Made by a program: the position numbers and the translations under genes. This document shows, piece by piece, positions 1-7,152 of a stretch of 64,000 bases of DNA (positions within the stretch are counted from its first letter, which is position 1; each line of letters begins with the position of its first letter). The notes under the pieces are model-generated. The model was not told the origin of the DNA. It was given only the letters and a program-made list of their open reading frames with translations, and did not search any database. This DNA is from Limnohabitans sp. 15K (lineage in GTDB: Bacteria > Pseudomonadota > Gammaproteobacteria > Burkholderiales > Burkholderiaceae_C), in contig NZ_NESM01000001.1 in NCBI RefSeq assembly GCF_002778285.1, positions 1,758,501 to 1,822,500 of the forward strand, given 5' to 3'.

Positions 1-1
1 C

Positions 2-303
<302 letters not shown>

Positions 304-304
<1 letters not shown>

Positions 305-320
305 GGCTTTTAAGCCTTTT
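304..320 (+). terminator. Weak Rho-independent terminator after metH first half
   Basis: AGGCT and AGCCT (304-308 and 313-317) can pair around a 4-base loop and are followed by a short T run. The stem overlaps the stop codon. It is short, so it may be weak. Confidence 0.4.
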
Positions 321-322
321 CC

Positions 323-396
323 TGTGGGAGGCCGCCACCGCGGCCGAATGCGTGCAGTGACAAGGCGACCCTTCGCGAGCAGGGGCTCGCTCCCAC
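323..396. repeat. Inverted pair of REP-like palindromes (REPIN-like)
   Basis: A unit at 323-348 begins TGTGGGAG, continues with a GC palindrome and ends in GAA. A second unit at 372-396 is in the opposite orientation: its reverse complement begins GTGGGAGCGAGCCCC and ends GCGAA. The two face each other about 23 bp apart in the gap between metH and the phosphatase gene. Each has the GTGGGAGC head and hairpin body typical of REP elements mobilised by RAYT transposases, which are best known from Pseudomonas. A third copy lies at 3149-3173. No RAYT gene was found in the window. Confidence 0.65.
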
Positions 397-403
397 CAAA
401 GAA

Positions 404-1168
404 TCAATCTTCAAGCAGCAGCTTTTGCAACTCGGCCAGCTCTTGTGGGCTGAGGCTAATCGCGCCGTGCAGATAGTTCTGCATGCCGCCGTGTTGGTTG
501 TCCACCGCGTCAAATGCAGCGTTCAAAAACTCGGGTTGAACTTGCCACAGCACCTTCATCACATGCGGGTGGCCCTGGCCTTCGAGTCGGGCATCGCGTT
601 TGTAGAGCTGGTTGGTCAGCAAGTAATCGTGTGTGATGGTGGCTCGGTCGACACCCAGCGCTGAGAGCAGCAGCGCCGCTGCAAACCCGGTGCGGTCTTT
701 GCCTGCGGTGCAGTGAAACACCTGCGGCGTGGGTTGTTCCAGCAAATGCTTCATGAACCGGCTGTACGTGTCCGCATTGCGGTTCACAAAGTCGCGGTAG
801 GTCTCGCACATCAGTGCCACGGTTTCTTCGGTGGTGGGCACCACGCCCTGCGCCACCAGCGCTTGCATGCGGGCGATCACGGTCGGTTCGATGGTCAGCG
901 CCACCCGCCCAATGCCCTCAATGGCATAGGGCGTGGTTGTGCATTCGGCCGTGCCGCGAAAGTCTAAGCTGTGGCGAACACCGAGCACCTTCAATCGCGC
1001 CACATCGGCCTCGCTCAATCCCGCCAGATGGTCCGAGCGAAACACATGGCCACGTTTGACGCGCTGGCCCCCAGCCGTTGGGTAGCCGCCCACATCGCGG
1101 AAGTTGGACGCGCCTTGCAGTAAGGGTGCCACTGTTGGGCGCTCGGGAGTTTCAAAGGCTGAATTCAT
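404..1168 (-). CDS. Tyrosine-phosphatase family protein (DSP/PTP, Y_phosphatase3 type)
   Basis: The 254-residue protein (from the MNSAF start) has the PTP signature HCTAGKDRTGFA, i.e. C-x5-R with the nucleophilic cysteine, and an N-terminal ASNFRDVGGYPT segment typical of the Y_phosphatase3 family. These enzymes dephosphorylate phosphotyrosine or phosphoinositides; the substrate here cannot be told. It has no signal peptide, so it is probably cytoplasmic. An alternative start lies 9 bases upstream at 1177. The frame stays open further upstream to 1492, but that part is antisense to the kinase gene and is not family-like. It is transcribed divergently from the kinase, with 108 bp between the starts. 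Confidence 0.8.
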   Translation of the reverse strand: MNSAFETPERPTVAPLLQGASNFRDVGGYPTAGGQRVKRGHVFRSDHLAGLSEADVARLKVLGVRHSLDFRGTAECTTTPYAIEGIGRVALTIEPTVIARMQALVAQGVVPTTEETVALMCETYRDFVNRNADTYSRFMKHLLEQPTPQVFHCTAGKDRTGFAAALLLSALGVDRATITHDYLLTNQLYKRDARLEGQGHPHVMKVLWQVQPEFLNAAFDAVDNQHGGMQNYLHGAISLSPQELAELQKLLLED

Positions 1169-1276
1169 AAGCTGCATTGTCGTAGTCAGCCTCGCGCAGA
1201 GCTGTTGCTGCTGCGACATGGCCTCCTTGACGCAAGGAGTACCCAAGAGGTGGCACGCCGTTTGCATGGGGTGTTC

Positions 1277-2485
1277 ATGCACCTCGATTCGAACCCGATC
1301 CCAGCTGTCAGCCCCACCGACACCCCTGCCTGGCGCGACCCCTTGGGGCTGATGTTGGCATCGACAGGCGAGGGGGTTTTCGGGGTCGATCTGGAAGGTC
1401 TGTGTGTTTTCATCAACCCGGCCGGTGCGCGCATGATCGGCCTGGAACCAAAGCAAGTGTTGGGGCAGAACATGCATGTTTTGACGCACCATTCACACGG
1501 CGATGGGGCGCATTACCCGATAGACGACTGCCCGATTTACAACGCCTTTCGCCAGGGCCAGCCCTGCCGCATTGACAGCGAGGTGTTCTGGCGCGCAGAC
1601 GGCAGCAGCTTCCCGGTGGAATATTCGAGCTACCCGGTTTTCGATCAGGGCCAGGTGCGCGGCGCGGTGGTGACCTTTGTGGACATCACTGAGCGCAAAC
1701 GCGCTCAAGAGGCCTTGCATCAAGCCAAGAACGAGTTGGAACTGCGTGTGGCCGAGCGCACTCAAGCGCTTGAAACCGCTTTGCAGCAATTGCGCGAACT
1801 GGCCGCTTGGTCTGAGGCGGTGCGCGAAGAAGAGAGAACCCGCATCGCTCGCGAGGTACATGACGAGTTGGGCAGCTTGTTGGTGGCCCTCAAGATGGAT
1901 GTGGGTTGGCTAGACAAGCGCTTGTCCGAGCAGGAGCAGCGAGCAGCGGAAGAAGCGCAAGCCATGCGCGAGAAGATGCGAGGCAAGTGCCAGAACATGA
2001 GCCGGTTGATTGAAAACGCCGTGGTCAATGTGGGCCGCATCATCACCGACCTGCGCCCCAGCATCTTGGATCACCAAGGCTTATGGGGCGCGCTGGAGTG
2101 GCAAGCACAAGAGTTTGTGCAGTCGGCCGAACAAGAACTCAAGTGGTGCATGGAAGTGGACGAGCAGCGCGTGTTGCCCGAGCCCATGGCCATGGCGGTG
2201 TTCCGCATCTTTCAAGAAATGCTGAGCAACGTGGGTCGCCATGCGCAAGCGCAGACCGTGGATGTGGACATCGTGGAGCGTGAGGGCTGGCTGCACCTGT
2301 CGGTGGAAGACGACGGCTGCGGGGCTTTGTCCCAGGCGTTTGAGTCGGCGCAGGCCTACGGCATCATGGGCATGCGGGAGCGGGCGCGGCACTTTGGTGG
2401 CCTGATCGACATCGACAGTGCGCCGGGCCGCGGTACGCGCATGCGCTTGTCCATGCCCTTGCCTGCGCATGAGGGGGCTCTGTGA
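1277..2485 (+). CDS. PAS-containing soluble sensor histidine kinase (NarX/UhpB-type, HisKA_3)
   Basis: The 402-residue protein has a PAS domain (about residues 15-130), a coiled coil beginning ITERKRAQEAL, a HisKA_3 dimerisation domain with the phospho-acceptor H195 in the EVHDEL motif, and a C-terminal HATPase_c domain (GYGIMGMRERA-like G box, here AYGIMGMRERAR). There is no transmembrane segment, so the signal is probably sensed in the cytoplasm. The ATG at 1277 is chosen because upstream residues (frame open from 1205) are not PAS-like. The PAS region holds a Cys-His-rich stretch (HHSHGDGAHYPIDDC) that could bind a cofactor or metal (inference). Its stop overlaps the response regulator start, so both are cotranslated. 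Confidence 0.85.
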   Translation: MHLDSNPIPAVSPTDTPAWRDPLGLMLASTGEGVFGVDLEGLCVFINPAGARMIGLEPKQVLGQNMHVLTHHSHGDGAHYPIDDCPIYNAFRQGQPCRIDSEVFWRADGSSFPVEYSSYPVFDQGQVRGAVVTFVDITERKRAQEALHQAKNELELRVAERTQALETALQQLRELAAWSEAVREEERTRIAREVHDELGSLLVALKMDVGWLDKRLSEQEQRAAEEAQAMREKMRGKCQNMSRLIENAVVNVGRIITDLRPSILDHQGLWGALEWQAQEFVQSAEQELKWCMEVDEQRVLPEPMAMAVFRIFQEMLSNVGRHAQAQTVDVDIVEREGWLHLSVEDDGCGALSQAFESAQAYGIMGMRERARHFGGLIDIDSAPGRGTRMRLSMPLPAHEGAL

Positions 2486-3135
2486 ATACCGCTGTGCGCG
2501 TGCTCCTGGGCGACGACCACAAGATCGTGCGCGAGGGTCTGAAAATGGTGCTGGCCGACGATCCCGCCATCCGGGTGGTCGCCGAAGCCGAAACCGGCCC
2601 CGACGTGCTGGCCTCCGTAGAGGCTCTGCAAGGCCCGCAAGGGCTCGACGTGGTGCTGCTCGACATCGCCATGCCGGACATGGACGGGCTGGATGTGTTG
2701 CAAAGCCTGCGGCGGGACTGGCCCGGCCTGCCAGTCCTGATGCTCAGCACTTACCCCGAAAAACAATATGCAGTGCGCTGTATCCAGTTGGGTGCATCGG
2801 GTTACCTGAACAAAAGCACCGACACCGACGACTTGATGGCCGCTCTGCGTCGTGTGGCCGCAGGCGGCATGCACGTTTCGCCAGCCACCGCTGAGGCACT
2901 GGCCAGCTTGGTGAGCCCGGGGCGCACCAAAAGCGGGATTGAACTGCTTTCGCACCGCGAGCATCAGGTGTACCTTTTGTTGACCCAAGGCCACACCGTG
3001 ACCGAAATTGGTGCGCAATTGAGTTTGGCGCCCAACACGGTGAGCACTTACCGTGCACGCATCCTGGAAAAGACCGGCACCAAGAACGATGTGGAGCTCG
3101 CTTTGTACGCGCAAAGCCTGCACAGCGGCCTTTGA
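2482..3135 (+). CDS. NarL/FixJ-family response regulator
   Basis: The protein has 217 residues. The receiver domain shows the acidic pair D11-D12, the phosphorylatable D61 in LLDIAMPDMDG, the conserved T/S in MLSTYPE and the lysine in LNKST. A LuxR-type helix-turn-helix lies in the last 65 residues (LSHREHQVYLLLTQGHTVTEIGAQLSLAPNTVSTYRARI region). The GTG start overlaps the kinase stop in a GTGA junction, which indicates translational coupling. It lies directly before the cyanate transport genes, and an 18-bp palindrome stands between them, so it is the likely regulator of the cyn operon (inference). Confidence 0.88.
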   Translation: MNTAVRVLLGDDHKIVREGLKMVLADDPAIRVVAEAETGPDVLASVEALQGPQGLDVVLLDIAMPDMDGLDVLQSLRRDWPGLPVLMLSTYPEKQYAVRCIQLGASGYLNKSTDTDDLMAALRRVAAGGMHVSPATAEALASLVSPGRTKSGIELLSHREHQVYLLLTQGHTVTEIGAQLSLAPNTVSTYRARILEKTGTKNDVELALYAQSLHSGL

Positions 3136-3148
3136 ACTTGTCTGTTTT

Positions 3149-3173
3149 TGTGGGAGCGGCGCCTTCGCCGCGA
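3149..3173 (+). repeat. REP-like palindrome, third copy
   Basis: TGTGGGAGCGGCGCCTTCG followed by CCGCGA reproduces the head and hairpin of the elements at 323-396, as a single unit. It lies just after the response regulator gene and could act as a terminator or mRNA stabiliser. Confidence 0.6.
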
Positions 3174-3209
3174 TGAACGGTGAAAACCGCCTTGAAGCAG
3201 CCAGAAATT

Positions 3210-3227
3210 TGTAGGGCCAGCCCTACA
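3210..3227. promoter_or_regulatory. Perfect 8-2-8 inverted repeat, candidate operator of the cyn operon
   Basis: TGTAGGGC-CA-GCCCTACA is a perfect palindrome with a 2-bp spacer in the 207-bp gap before the transporter genes. NarL-type regulators bind 7-2-7 inverted heptamers, so the adjacent response regulator is the obvious candidate. This is inference; no clear -35/-10 pair was assigned. Confidence 0.5.
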
Positions 3228-3342
3228 CCGCCCCGACAAATACCTTGCGAAATGAATCCGAGTGTCGACGCTGGCACGTCATCCACGATTTCTGGCCCAT
3301 AGATTGCAAGGAGACAGGCATCACTCACTTTGCGAGGCCGCC

Positions 3343-4749
3343 ATGTCTGAATTCTTCGATCCGTACAACGCCGACCGCCCCCTGATGCTCAAGTGCAGCT
3401 GCGGGCGTGACCACTCGCCCGCCGACCACCACGCCGAAGTAGCGGCCGATGCCGCTGCCGCGCAATTGCGCGCCCGGTCAGAAACCGCCGAGTTTGAGGC
3501 CTACAGCCAAGAATTCATCGAGGCCACTTTGGTCAAGTCCTTGTTCCCACACGACGAAGAGCGACGCATGTTTTTGCGTGCTGTGGGCAAGAAGACCGCC
3601 ATGGCCGCGATCGCCAGCGTGTTGCCCATGGCCAGCCTGCAAGCCATGGCGCAAGAAAAAGGACCACTGGAAAAAACCAATTTGAAGATCGGCTTCATTC
3701 CAATTACCTGTGCCACGCCACTCATCATGGCGCACCCCTTGGGCTTTTACCAAAAGCAGGGCCTGAACGTCGAAGTTACCAAGACCGCAGGCTGGGCCTT
3801 GGTGCGCGACAAGATGATCAACAAGGAATACGACGCTTCGCATTTCCTCTCGCCCATGCCCTTGGCCATCAGTATGGGCCTGGGAGCGAACGCCACGCCC
3901 ATGAACGTGGCGACCATTCAAAACGTCAATGGTCAGGCCATCACGCTCGCCATGAAGCACAAGGACAACCGTGACCCCAAGAACTGGAAGGGCTTCAAGT
4001 TCGGCGTGCCCTTTGACTACTCGATGCACAACTTCTTGTTGCGCTACTACCTGGCCGAAAGCGGCCTGAACCCCGACACCGATGTGCAGATTCGCGTGAT
4101 TCCACCAGCCGAGATGGTGGCCAACTTGCGCGCGGGCAACATCGATGGCTTTTTGGGTCCAGATCCTTTCAACCAGCGTGCCGTGTTCGACGAAGTCGGC
4201 TTCATCCATGTGCTGACCAAAGACCTGTGGAACGGCCATCCTTGCTGCGCCTTTGGCACCAGCACCGAATTCATTCAGAAAAACCCCAACACCTTTGCTG
4301 CGCTGTACCGTGCCGTGCTCACAGCCGCCGCTATGGCGCGTCAGCCGGGCAACCGCGAGTTGATTGCCAAGGTGATCTCGCCTGCGCAGTACCTGAACCA
4401 GCCCGAAGCCGTGCTCAACCAAGTGCTCACGGGCAAGTTTGCCGACGGCCTGGGCAAGGTCATGAACGTGCCCGACCGCGCCGACTTTGACCCCATGCCT
4501 TGGCAGAGCATGGCGGTGTGGATGCTCACTCAGATGAAACGCTGGGGTTATGTGAAGGGCGATGTGAACTACAAACAAATCGCCGAGAAAGTCTTCTTGA
4601 TCACGGATGCGCGCAAGCACATGAAAGACCTAGGCCAGCCCTTCACCGCAGGCCCGGCCTATGCCAAGCACACCATCATGGGCAAAACCTTTGATGCCGC
4701 CAAGCCTGAGGAATACCTCAAGAGCTTTGCCATCAGCAAGATGGGTTGA
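3343..4749 (+). CDS. NrtA/CmpA-family ABC transporter substrate-binding protein (cyanate/nitrate type)
   Basis: The 468-residue protein is the periplasmic binding component of a nitrate/bicarbonate/cyanate-type importer (NMT1/CmpA family; ITCATPLIMAHPLGFYQKQGLNVEV region). Its signal region lies unusually far in: the twin-arginine RRMFLR motif is at residues 74-79, followed by a hydrophobic stretch that ends near ASLQAMAQ (about residue 104). Before it is a hydrophilic extension with a possible metal site, C18-S-C20-G-R-D-H24 plus H29-H30. This points to Tat export of a folded protein. The ATG at 3343 is chosen because the frame upstream of it (from 3262) shows no family similarity. It is the first gene of a unit ending in cyanase, so cyanate is the likeliest ligand, although nitrate-like anions cannot be excluded. 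Confidence 0.85.
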   Translation: MSEFFDPYNADRPLMLKCSCGRDHSPADHHAEVAADAAAAQLRARSETAEFEAYSQEFIEATLVKSLFPHDEERRMFLRAVGKKTAMAAIASVLPMASLQAMAQEKGPLEKTNLKIGFIPITCATPLIMAHPLGFYQKQGLNVEVTKTAGWALVRDKMINKEYDASHFLSPMPLAISMGLGANATPMNVATIQNVNGQAITLAMKHKDNRDPKNWKGFKFGVPFDYSMHNFLLRYYLAESGLNPDTDVQIRVIPPAEMVANLRAGNIDGFLGPDPFNQRAVFDEVGFIHVLTKDLWNGHPCCAFGTSTEFIQKNPNTFAALYRAVLTAAAMARQPGNRELIAKVISPAQYLNQPEAVLNQVLTGKFADGLGKVMNVPDRADFDPMPWQSMAVWMLTQMKRWGYVKGDVNYKQIAEKVFLITDARKHMKDLGQPFTAGPAYAKHTIMGKTFDAAKPEEYLKSFAISKMG

Positions 4750-4755
4750 TGGGCC

Positions 4756-5622
4756 ATGAAAACCACACACCTCAATTTGCGAGCGGCCATGGTCTCGCTG
4801 CTCATGTTCCTGGTCTTTCTGGGGGCGTGGCAGCTGTCGGCCACCGCGCCCACAGTGGCTGGCGCAGCCAAGGCTGGCATGAGCGCCGAAGAGATCGAGT
4901 ACCAGAAGATGATGGGCAAAGACCCCGGCGCCGTTAAAAGCACGGGCTTCCCGCCACCGCTGGAAGTGGGCAAAGCCATCGTCGGTCACTTGGCCGATCC
5001 GTTTTACGACAAAGGTCCTAACGACAAGGGCATTGGCATTCAGTTGGCGCATTCCTTGGGCCGAGTGGGGCTGGGCTTTTTCTTGGCCGTGCTGGTGGCG
5101 CTGCCGGTGGGTTTCATGATCGGCATGTCGCCCCTCATGCGCAAGGCATTTGACCCCTTCATTCAGGTGCTCAAGCCCATCAGTCCGCTGGCTTGGATGC
5201 CGCTGGCGCTGTACACGCTCAAAGACTCGGATGTGAGTGGCATCTTCGTGATCTTCATCTGCTCGGTCTGGCCCATGCTGATCAATACCGCCTTTGGTGT
5301 GGCTGCGGTCAAGCGCGAATGGCTGAATGTGGCCAGCACGCTGGAAGTGCGACCGTTGCGCAAAGCTTTTCAGGTGATCTTGCCGGCTGCGGCCCCCACC
5401 ATCGTCACCGGCATGCGCATCAGCATGGGCATCGCTTGGTTGGTGATCGTGGCCGCCGAGATGCTGGTGGGCGGCACAGGCGTGGGCTACTTTGTATGGA
5501 ACGAGTGGAACAACCTGTCACTGGTCAATGTGATCTTTGCGGTGCTGGTGATCGGTGTGGTGGGCATGTTGCTGGACTTGGCTTTTGCCCAAGTACAAAA
5601 GGCGGTGACCTATGTGGAGTGA
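4756..5622 (+). CDS. ABC transporter permease (NrtB/CynB/SsuC family)
   Basis: The 288-residue membrane protein has one N-terminal transmembrane helix (MVSLLMFLVFLGAWQL), a hydrophilic loop of about 75 residues, and then the BPD_transp_1 core of five helices. The EAA-type cytoplasmic loop is seen near VASTLEVRPLRKAFQVILPAAAP. It is the membrane channel for the preceding binding protein. The gene starts 6 bp after that gene and its end overlaps the ATPase start by 11 bp, so these are one operon. The family covers nitrate, cyanate, bicarbonate, taurine and sulfonate importers. The assignment to cyanate rests on the downstream cyanase. Confidence 0.85.
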   Translation: MKTTHLNLRAAMVSLLMFLVFLGAWQLSATAPTVAGAAKAGMSAEEIEYQKMMGKDPGAVKSTGFPPPLEVGKAIVGHLADPFYDKGPNDKGIGIQLAHSLGRVGLGFFLAVLVALPVGFMIGMSPLMRKAFDPFIQVLKPISPLAWMPLALYTLKDSDVSGIFVIFICSVWPMLINTAFGVAAVKREWLNVASTLEVRPLRKAFQVILPAAAPTIVTGMRISMGIAWLVIVAAEMLVGGTGVGYFVWNEWNNLSLVNVIFAVLVIGVVGMLLDLAFAQVQKAVTYVE

Positions 5623-6487
5623 CACCAGCGACCGCGAGCTGATCGCACCTTTGCCTACAGCGTCTTATGCACCCCAACCCAAGGCCAAAGCCATGACCCC
5701 TTTCCTCCAAATTGAAAAACTGGGCAAGGCTTACCAAAGCGACAAGCCGGTGTTTTCAAATGTCTCCTTCAACATCGACAAGGGTGAATTCGTCTGCATC
5801 ATCGGCCACTCGGGCTGCGGCAAAACCACCATCTTGAACGTTCTCGCAGGCTTGGACACGGCCAGTGAAGGCCATGCCTTCATGGACGGCCGCGAGATCG
5901 CAGGCCCGAGCTTGGAGCGTGGCGTGGTGTTCCAAAGCCACGCCCTCATGCCCTGGCTCACGGTGCGGCAAAACATCGCATTTGCCGTCAAGTCCAAGTG
6001 GCCTGAGTGGAAAACCCCTCAGGTCAATGTCCATGTGGAAAAGCATGTGGGCATGGTGGGCCTGTTGCACGCCATCGACAAAAAACCCAGCCAGCTCTCG
6101 GGCGGCATGAAGCAGCGTGTGGGCATTGCACGTGCCTTTGCCATTCAGCCCAAGATGCTGTTGCTCGATGAGCCCTTTGGTGCATTGGATGCGCTCACAC
6201 GCGGCACGATTCAGGACGAGCTGATGGGCATCGTGCGCCAGACGCAGCAGACGGTCTTCATGATCACCCACGACGTGGACGAAGCGATTTTGTTGTCCGA
6301 CCGCATCTTGCTCATGAGCAACGGCAACGAATCGGGCGGCAGCTATGTCCCCGGTGGCTTGGCCGAAGTGGTGATCAACCAATTGCCGCGCGAGCGTACC
6401 CGCGCCCAACTGCACCACCTGCACGGCTACTACGACATGCGCAACCACATCGTCGACTTTTTGGTCTCTCGCGCCAAAGCCCATTGA
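5612..6487 (+). CDS. ABC transporter ATP-binding protein (NrtD/CynD family)
   Basis: The 291-residue ATPase shows Walker A (GHSGCGKTT), the signature LSGGMKQRVGIARA, Walker B (MLLLDEPFGALD) and the switch histidine (MITHDVDEA). The start at 5612 overlaps the permease gene. A later Met at 5693 (MTPFLQIEKL), where the ATPase fold begins, is an alternative that would drop a 27-residue non-conserved leader. It powers the importer encoded just upstream. There is no fused substrate-binding domain of the NrtC kind. The next gene is cyanase, 46 bp downstream. Confidence 0.87.
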   Translation: MWSDTSDRELIAPLPTASYAPQPKAKAMTPFLQIEKLGKAYQSDKPVFSNVSFNIDKGEFVCIIGHSGCGKTTILNVLAGLDTASEGHAFMDGREIAGPSLERGVVFQSHALMPWLTVRQNIAFAVKSKWPEWKTPQVNVHVEKHVGMVGLLHAIDKKPSQLSGGMKQRVGIARAFAIQPKMLLLDEPFGALDALTRGTIQDELMGIVRQTQQTVFMITHDVDEAILLSDRILLMSNGNESGGSYVPGGLAEVVINQLPRERTRAQLHHLHGYYDMRNHIVDFLVSRAKAH

Positions 6488-6533
6488 AGTTTTTCAACCC
6501 TGATTTTCATCAACTCCCCTTAAGAGGTCTTTC

Positions 6534-6977
6534 ATGAACCGTTTAGAAGTCACCGAAAAAATCATCTCCACCAAAGTGGCCAAAGGCATTAAGTGGAGCG
6601 ACGTTGCCGAGAAAGTCGGCCTGTCCAAAGAATGGGTCACTGCAGGGTGCCTGGGTCAAATGACCTTTGACGCTAAGCAAGCCAAAATCCTCGGCAAAAT
6701 CTTTGGCCTCACCGCTGACGAGATCAAATGGCTGCAAGTGGTGCCCTACAAAGGCTCTTTGCCCAGCCAAGTGCCCACCGACCCGCTGATCTACCGTTGG
6801 TACGAAATCGTGAGCGTCTACGGCACCACCATCAAAGAGCTGATCCACGAAGAGTTTGGCGACGGCATCATGAGCGCCATCGACTTCAGCATGGACATCG
6901 TGCGCCAGCCCGACCCCAAGGGCGACCGCGTGAATGTGGTGTTGTCGGGCAAGTTCTTGCCTTACAAGCAGTACTGA
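6534..6977 (+). CDS. cynS: Cyanate hydratase (cyanase)
   Basis: The 147-residue protein matches cyanase along its full length. An N-terminal helix-turn-helix-like domain is followed by the catalytic domain. The active-site residues known from the E. coli enzyme are present as R88 (YRWYEIV), E91 and S114 (GIMSAIDF). The enzyme converts cyanate plus bicarbonate to ammonia and CO2 in the cytoplasm and works as a decamer. A good ribosome site (AAGAGG) precedes the ATG. With the upstream importer it forms a cyanate detoxification and nitrogen-acquisition operon, as in cyanobacterial cynABDS. A strong terminator follows. Confidence 0.96.
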   Translation: MNRLEVTEKIISTKVAKGIKWSDVAEKVGLSKEWVTAGCLGQMTFDAKQAKILGKIFGLTADEIKWLQVVPYKGSLPSQVPTDPLIYRWYEIVSVYGTTIKELIHEEFGDGIMSAIDFSMDIVRQPDPKGDRVNVVLSGKFLPYKQY

Positions 6978-7006
6978 GCAACCCAAGGGTCCTGCTGGGG
7001 CTCCCG

Positions 7007-7045
7007 CAAAAGCCGTGCAGGTTTAAGGCCTGCACGGCTTTTTTA
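7007..7045 (+). terminator. Rho-independent terminator of the cyn operon
   Basis: AGCCGTGCAGG (7011-7021) pairs with CCTGCACGGCT (7029-7039) around a 7-base loop and is followed by a run of T. Its position 30 bp after cynS fits the end of the operon. Confidence 0.88.
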
Positions 7046-7152
7046 CGTTTTCTGACCATCTGACGGTCCGCAGCTTCAAAAAAGCCGACAAAGTGATTAA
7101 AAATAGAAGATCCCGCCACGTCCTTTAACCAAGAGCCCACGCGAGCCCCAGC

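Noticed and set aside
1280..1310. GGGTTCGAATC-like T-loop sequence on the minus strand, suggesting a tRNA
   Set aside because: No acceptor, D or anticodon stems fit around it; it lies in the kinase gene.
1168..1492. N-terminal extension of the phosphatase up to 1492
   Set aside because: The extra residues lie opposite the PAS kinase and do not look like protein; the MNSAF start fits the family.
3478..4620. A 380-codon open frame opposite the cyanate-type binding protein
   Set aside because: Shadow of the sense gene; no domain or start signal.
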